This document shows positions 58,572 to 64,000 of a stretch of 64,000 nt of DNA, in pieces. Below the pieces are notes generated by a model, which saw only the letters and a program-made list of their open reading frames with translations, did no database searches and was not told where the DNA came from. The stretch spans positions 202,001-266,000 of the forward strand of contig JAOTOM010005094.1 in assembly GCA_034440615.1 (NCBI GenBank). Reading direction: 5' to 3'. The stretch's first letter is position 1. Each line of letters starts with the position of its first letter. Origin of the DNA: Ashinkailepas kermadecensis (taxonomy: Eukaryota > Arthropoda > Thecostraca > Neolepadidae). The translations under genes and the position numbers were made by a program.

Positions 58572-58955
58572 CTTACTTACACACTCATTCATCCACACAC
58601 ACGAGCATTTCGAGTGCAGTGTACCATGACGTATCATGGATATATGTGTGCATAGAGATAGGGAAGGTGTCTAGGGAAGTGGCAAGTATTATTACTCCGA
58701 GGATCGCATCACATGCACTTGTTGCAATGCCTATTGTTATGTTGGTATTTAAATATGGCCGATACTTGGACTTAGGTAATGATTGATGATTGAAGATGAT
58801 GATTAAAGCCCTTTCGTCACTATTAGTAGACGGCCTGATATATAAAGCATGTGCTATAAATCCTCTGCGTAAGATGTCTCTGTGTATATACTCTGTCTCC
58901 GAAGAAGGGACATGCCCGAAATATGTTAGACCAATATGTGATTTTATTTTATTTA

Positions 58956-59753
58956 ATATGAGCTTTTGGTTACTTTCTATAGTCGTCTTTACATTATATT
59001 AAAGCTTGCTCCAGCCTAAATATGGGTGGTTCAATAGGTGGGTTTAATACGTTTGTATTTGAATGGAATTCATGCAAACTTGTATTAATTTAATCAAATT
59101 TAATCAAAGGAAAGTTGCCAATTTAATCAGTTGAATCAAAAATGTTCTTCAACTAAGATTTTTGTCTCTGCTTTTAATCGTCTCTTCCTTGGCGCGGGCC
59201 AGTCCAGTAACTCTAGCATGTAGATAACTAACTGCTAGGCATGCTGTAGTCATGCAAGTCAGTCTTGCAGTGCCACATTGAGTTCTTTCTAATTTGTGGA
59301 TTTTTGTCTGTATCATGGGTCCCAGGCTGCTATCGCATATTCCGGTCATGGGTCTAACCAAATTCTTGCGTGTCAACTCCGTGATATTTCTGGGACAACC
59401 GTGTAAATTGTCCAGGAGGATACCCAGAGCCCTTCCGGCTTTCCCAGTACCAAGTTGCGATATAGTTGGGTGTGAGCATTTACATCAATGATTGTTCGAG
59501 ATAACAAACGACTATCCGCGAACATCCGAAAGGTGCTTCTGATGCTAATGCAGTCACGCAAATAATTGATACACATTAGGAATAGTAGTTGATCCAGGGC
59601 AATACATAGTGGAACACCCGATAGGGCTTAAGCCTGTCGAGACTTGTGTCCGTCCAGAACCTCATTTTCTGGCCATCTTCATACCTGTTGGAGATATTTC
59701 CTTGCCGAGTTATATTACGTGGTTTTCTGATGTCATGTGTGTTGGCATGTTCG
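58956..59753. other. Spacer before repeat copy B
   Basis: AT-rich to 59150 (TTTAATCAAATTTAATCAA words), then unique. No gene recognised. Confidence 0.35.
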
Positions 59754-62262
59754 ATGCATGTGTAAGGCGTTTTACATTTTTGTACAAAAGTCGGGCGGCC
59801 AGAAACTGGCTTTCGCGCCGCCGCATGGCCGGGCGCCCTCCCCCAGCACAGCGTCCCCGGCGCAAACAAAACCGACCCAGAGGCAGGCCTGCAGGCGGCT
59901 TTGGAGGCCGACGGAGAGGCGGCCGGGCACGTCCCGGACACCTGCGACACGTGGTGAAGGTGGAGTGAACCGGCCCGCGGCGGAAGCGGGAGCAGCAGCC
60001 GAAGCTTCGAGAACATTCGCGGAAAAGAAAATGGAAGAGAGACAGAGAAAGTACCCAAAGCCGGAGGCGATGAGGGAAGAGTAAAACTCATGGGCGCGCC
60101 ACGGTGGAGGAGAGAACAGGGCAGACCGGACAGGGAGACGGGAGGGAATTCTCAGACGGCGGCGGTGGCAAGATGGCTGAGTTTTCGGATGGAGGAGAAG
60201 GAGCTCTCAGCCGAGGCCACCTGCCACCCACCATCGCCATGTGAGTGATGCTCGGCGGCATGCAGCCTCACCTTCCACCACCACCGTCCCAGCGTCACCA
60301 ACCCCACCGGCGCTGGCGTCTTCCGCGTGTGTGGGGGGGGATGTCGATGGTGGAAAGTGCGTGTGTATAAATAGAAATAGTTGGTGTCCCAGGTGTATTT
60401 CAATGTCTTTCCTTTCTTTTTTCTATTTTAGCGTAGAAATAAATGGAAATGTGGATGTTGTTTCATGTGAATAGACTTGGAGTCCCCTGGACTCCAAATA
60501 CATACCTTGATGTTTTTGGAAGGAAATGGATGCAAAGCTTTCCTGATAAAATACTGAATCCTTAAATTTAATACATGTCTCAGTCTTTGTCTCTTGATTT
60601 CAGTATAAATAAGTTTAATATCTGTCACTGTTTTATCTTGGCACGGTCCCTCTTTTCACTCGGGCGAATTTACGAAGATACGGGGGAATGCACGAGAGAA
60701 GAGATTGACGACCTCCGCAGGAAAGCTCCGAGCGAGAGAGACAGTCTGCCAGCTGCCCTCCTATGGGCGATATGTCCTCGGGCGTCGACTGTGAGGGGCC
60801 TTTGGCCCTCTCTTCCTCAAAGGGGGGGGGGGGCACGACGAAAGGGCGCAATGACGAAACTCTCCTGATTGTTACTCATGGGCGCTATTCAAGTGGTAAC
60901 TGCTAACTGGGCTCAGGTATCTCTTGACCGCAAAATCCCACTGGCCTTTGTGACCCAAGGGCGAAGATGAGGGGGCGAGCATGGTATGCATGTGGGAGGG
61001 CCCGTTAGAGGGGGCCCCACATTGCGTTCGCCGGAAGTTCGACGCCGGACAATAGGATATATAGGCAAAACACTGCCGGGTAATGTGTCCGCCGCCGTTC
61101 GCTGTACGTGGGCACGGATGGTACAGGGGATGGGGGATGCACCGGACTGGTTTGGCATGCCGTAAGTCCCGGGGCTGAAAGGGTAGGGCCGGCTAGGGTA
61201 TAACGACGACCAGGGGACGTACCCAACGTGGTAGGGATCCGTGCCCGCCCGTGGGATACGTGACGCCGGTCGCACGTCTTCAACGTGTAAGGCCAGGCAT
61301 GGCGTCGATTGGGTAAGGTTAGGTAAGTTGGCCATTGATACCTGAGTTCAGTTATAAGACAGCACAGAAGCCCAGGGAAAGTTTCACCGCCCAGTGTTGC
61401 AAAGCCTTAAGGCAGTAACGTCAATATACACAAATTATGCAATCAGGAGAGTCGCGTCAGCCGTTTACAAGTAGGCCTCGGAGCGGGTAATTAATATGCA
61501 TTCGGGACTAACCAAGTCCCCAGTGAAAGGGAGTACGACTCGCTAAATGCTTGCGTAACACCGGAGGGTAAAATTGTGGGCGAACTCGTTTTCGTATTAT
61601 TAGGGACCGAATGATCGTGGGGAATGCGAGGAGCGAGTGACTGTTGCATACATGTTTAAAGGGGTAGTCTTAAGGACCAGTGGAATTGGTTCGATTTCAA
61701 CGCAAGTATTCAGCTGTCAGAAACCTCACTGCCAAAATTGTACTGGATGTTACCCGGGCCCTGCTTGCATCTGGCTGCCCCGAGAACGTCGATGCTGTGT
61801 GTGTGCGGGGGGGGGGTGAGTGGATGGTGGATGTGTTGTTGTCTGGGGGTACACGGGTGGGTCCTGTAAATGGACGAGTGCCGGCGGCGGTGGCAGTACC
61901 CAGGTCGTGTACCTCTATCATGGCCATCCATCAGTGTCACGTCACACCCGAAGCCCACAACCCCTTCTCGCTACATGACCAGCCGGGCGCACTCACGGGC
62001 GTATGTGATGTGGATAGGAGCCTGGCCTCGCTATATAAATTCGTGTAGTGGTGGCGACGGGCCGCAGCAAGGTTGGTAGGATGTCGGAGCGGTTGAAGAA
62101 GCGGTGGGCGAGGGGACGCACGGCACCAACCATCCAGCCGGCCCGCCGGCGCCGGCCGGCCGCAGTCGCCCGCACAGCGACCCACCCACCCGGCAGTGCC
62201 GCCAGTGCCCCCAGAGACCGCTCCGACACCGCCCAGCCCGACGTGGCCCGGACCCCCCTACA
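59754..62262 (+). repeat. Long dispersed repeat of unknown class, copy B
   Basis: Same orientation as copy A with the same end points (ATGCATGTGTAAGG to CCCTACA) and the same landmarks: TATAAATAG near 60365, GGAGTCCCCTGGACTCC near 60480, TATAAAT at 62034 and MSERLKKRWARG at 62081. It lacks about 110 bp present in A around 50345-50560 and has a longer G-run near 60822. What follows (GTATCTCATGAC) differs from the LINE that follows copy A. Confidence 0.85.
60735..61650 (+). repeat. Conserved segment of the long repeat, copy 2 of 3
   Basis: Nearly identical to 50560-51480. The 140-codon minus frame at 61335-60913 parallels the one in copy 1 for most of its length and then diverges by a frameshift at its C-terminus, which argues against a constrained protein. 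Confidence 0.75.
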
Positions 62263-63179
62263 GTATCTCATGACATGGACATTTTGTTTATCAGAGATCT
62301 GCCATTCCAGTGCGTTTACCTGCAAAGACATTGTAATTTGGATCATATTCCGCCAGACAATGGGTTTGGTTCCGGCGAGTTTATGAGGGTCTTTATGTTA
62401 CCCTTGACTGAACGTACAAGAGTAACCGCCCAAGATTCGTTCATGCTACATGTCGAGTAACTTAGAATAAGTACGGGTGTGTCTCTCTCTCTCACTCTCT
62501 CTCGCTCTCTCTACCTCGCTCTCCACTCACACGCCAAACACCTGCTCCCCAAATCAACGTGTCGCCCGGCCGAAGGCGTCGAGTCGAGGGTTCTTGACCT
62601 TGGAAGTGCTGCGGCAAATACTTTCCGGACACTGGATCACTAAACCATTGCACCACGTGTCTACGAGACATCCACCTGCTTTGAATGGTGCGGGTAATAG
62701 TACCGAACAACTGAACCCAGGAAGCTGATTACATATGGAACCGGGGATAACATTTAGAAAGGAATGAATGGACTTGAGACTCAAGTTAATTATAGAGGAC
62801 CCTGTGGTCCGTGGTGTGCGTTATATGTCACGCCGAGCTATGCTGGAGACCAGACTCGTACAAGTAAATTGTTGTAGGGGGAAATGTCACAAAGCAGTCA
62901 CGATGGGAAATAACGTTACCGTGAAATCGCTGGAAACTCGCCCTCAGGTTTTGTACTTATCAGCGCATGTATTACCCTTGAATGCCGCGGGCCTGGTAAA
63001 CCCTCGGAGGTCCAAAAGTCTTAAGTTGATGCCGTTGAGGAACGAATAGTATACTGACCATTAAGTGACCAAACGTACTAGGTGTGAATGAGGGATTTAG
63101 CAGGGAATAAATTCCGGGTTCGTCCGTTACTTAATGTAAAGCTAGCCGGCAAGACAGGACAGGACGAACCCGACTAACG
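62263..63179. other. Spacer with CT-rich tract and a possible minus-strand SINE head
   Basis: A CT-rich microsatellite at about 62480-62530. On the minus strand 62680-62590 reads GTGGTGCAATGGTTTAGTGA and, about 50 bp on, ACCCTCGACTCGAC, which resembles A and B boxes. Weak evidence for another tRNA-derived repeat. The remainder may be the 5' part of the third repeat copy. Confidence 0.35.
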
Positions 63180-64000
63180 TCTGTGACGGAAAACCGTGAG
63201 ACGAATTACGCAATTAGCGAGGAGACGGCCTGCAAGCCGCCCTTCCACGGGCGATAACTTCCATGGGCCCAAAAGTGAGCCTCCGCCCTCTTCTCTTCGG
63301 AGGAGACGGAGGAGGGCTGATAGAAGACGGGAAAATGACGAAACACTGTTGGTTGAACCACTGGGAAAGCGTGCCGGAAAGACTGGATATTCACAAGGCA
63401 GCTGGTTCACTTGAGAAATTCTAGACCGCAAAAACCCTCCGGCCTGGTGATCCCAGAGCGCGGAAGGGCATCCCGAGGGTGGTCAGATCCGACGGGATCC
63501 ATGGTTAAGCTCGCAGGCAGCGGCAACCAATTTTGGGTCGGGATGAATCTGTGCGCACAGTTAGGTAAAAGCCAAAAACGGCTAGGTCGGTATTCCTTTC
63601 CCGTCTCAGCTATTCCAGCAGGCCTGGGCCTCTCGATTACGGCACAGACAGGGGAGATGAAGTTTGGCGTTCCGTAAGCCCCCAAGGATAGGACAGGCAG
63701 GGGATTTGAGGGTCTCCCGACCATGACCCCGGGCAGGATAGGTTAGAAAGACGATAGGGGCCATCCCAACCGATTTGTGGCCCAGGACCACCTGTGGGGG
63801 TGCCCGCCGATTGCAAGTTAGAGCAATGCAAGGCCTGGCAAGGCATTTGACTCATTTGAGCGTAGGTGTGTCGGCCGTTATTACTCAAGCCCAGCATAAG
63901 TCCATCAGAAACTAACGGAATATCGCAGCCCAGTGTCATCGAGCCTTGAAGGCAGTAAAGTAATAGTATATCATTCCCAACCAACAGTGTCGCGTCAGTC
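63180..64000 (+). repeat. Conserved segment of the long repeat, diverged copy 3 (runs off the window)
   Basis: Shares the ordered landmarks listed for copy 1 but with many substitutions. Its own GC content and spacing are kept, and it includes GCCCAGTGTCATCGAGCCTT and GTGTCGCGTCAGTC at the window edge. This copy shows the family is older than the A/B pair. Confidence 0.65.

Larger units (their letters stand above)
56950..58955 (+). mobile_element. Second Penelope-like retroelement, 5'-truncated
   Basis: Plus strand: FTIDVVNLYGNIPTKEAI (57040), QQNGIAMGSRIAPSLA (57240), LRYMDDIF (catalytic YMDD, 57360), SFLDTLL-like text (57505), and a GIY-YIG domain (58098-58345). The end motif CCGAAGAAGGGACATGCCCG follows at 58899-58918. 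Several stops and frameshifts lie between. It differs from the element at 11.7-13.6 kb (QQNGIAMGS against GLTMGSP; YMDD against YVDD), so two families are present. Confidence 0.83.

Noticed and set aside
49468..62262. Copies A and B as the two LTRs of one large retrotransposon (TG...CA ends)
   Set aside because: No matching target duplication, no primer-binding site after A, no polypurine tract before B, and the interior is an L2-type LINE and a Penelope-like element.

Overview
The window reads as non-coding, repeat-rich DNA from an animal genome. There is no bacterial gene organisation: long open frames are confined to tandem repeats and decayed retrotransposons, and the few convincing host exons are short, GC-rich at third codon positions and bounded by GT/AG splice sites. 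The transposon families (Penelope-like elements with GIY-YIG endonuclease, I-type and L2-type LINEs, a hAT element, TTAA-flanked elements, tRNA-derived SINEs) are metazoan. A degenerate CCTAA-type tract hints weakly at an arthropod, but I cannot name the species.

Layout. 1-8 kb: four large minisatellites (units of 47/40, 44, 28 and 35/39 bp) separated by short unique DNA. 8-11 kb: unrecognised AT-rich DNA. 11.7-13.6 kb: a 5'-truncated Penelope-like element on the minus strand. 14.1-14.8 kb: a tRNA-derived SINE-like repeat. 15.7-23.4 kb: a second block of minisatellites (33 bp, degenerate GC-rich, 60 bp, 37 bp with a four-unit higher order, 41 bp). 25.9-31.2 kb: two arrays of one 29-bp unit in opposite orientation, whose outer flanks also match, forming a long inverted repeat. 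33.0-36.1 kb: a hAT element with an 8-bp target duplication and other repeats nested inside. 36.3-43.5 kb: three pieces of one I-type LINE family. One is an end-to-end copy that carries only ORF1 and the 3' UTR and has a target-site duplication.

45.2-47.6 kb: the only host gene I can support, two minus-strand exons in matching phase. They encode a hydrophobic segment and a basic C-terminal tail ending in Thr-Leu-Val, and the intron between them holds three minisatellites. 47.8-48.7 kb: a TTAA-flanked element. 49.5-52.1 kb and 59.8-62.3 kb: two copies of a ~2.5-kb repeat of unknown class. Part of it recurs in a diverged third copy at the right edge. 52.1-56.7 kb: an L2/CR1-type LINE split by a TA-flanked DNA transposon that itself holds a SINE, a three-layer nest. 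57-58.95 kb: a second Penelope-like element.

The genes do not form a pathway. The autonomous elements supply recognisable enzyme domains (AP endonuclease, reverse transcriptase, RNase H, GIY-YIG nuclease), but all carry stops, frameshifts or deletions. The most unusual items are the ORF1-only LINE, the triplicated 78-bp segment in its relative's RNase H region, the three-copy unknown repeat, and the density of minisatellites. No computed alignments were available: identities and repeat counts are by eye.
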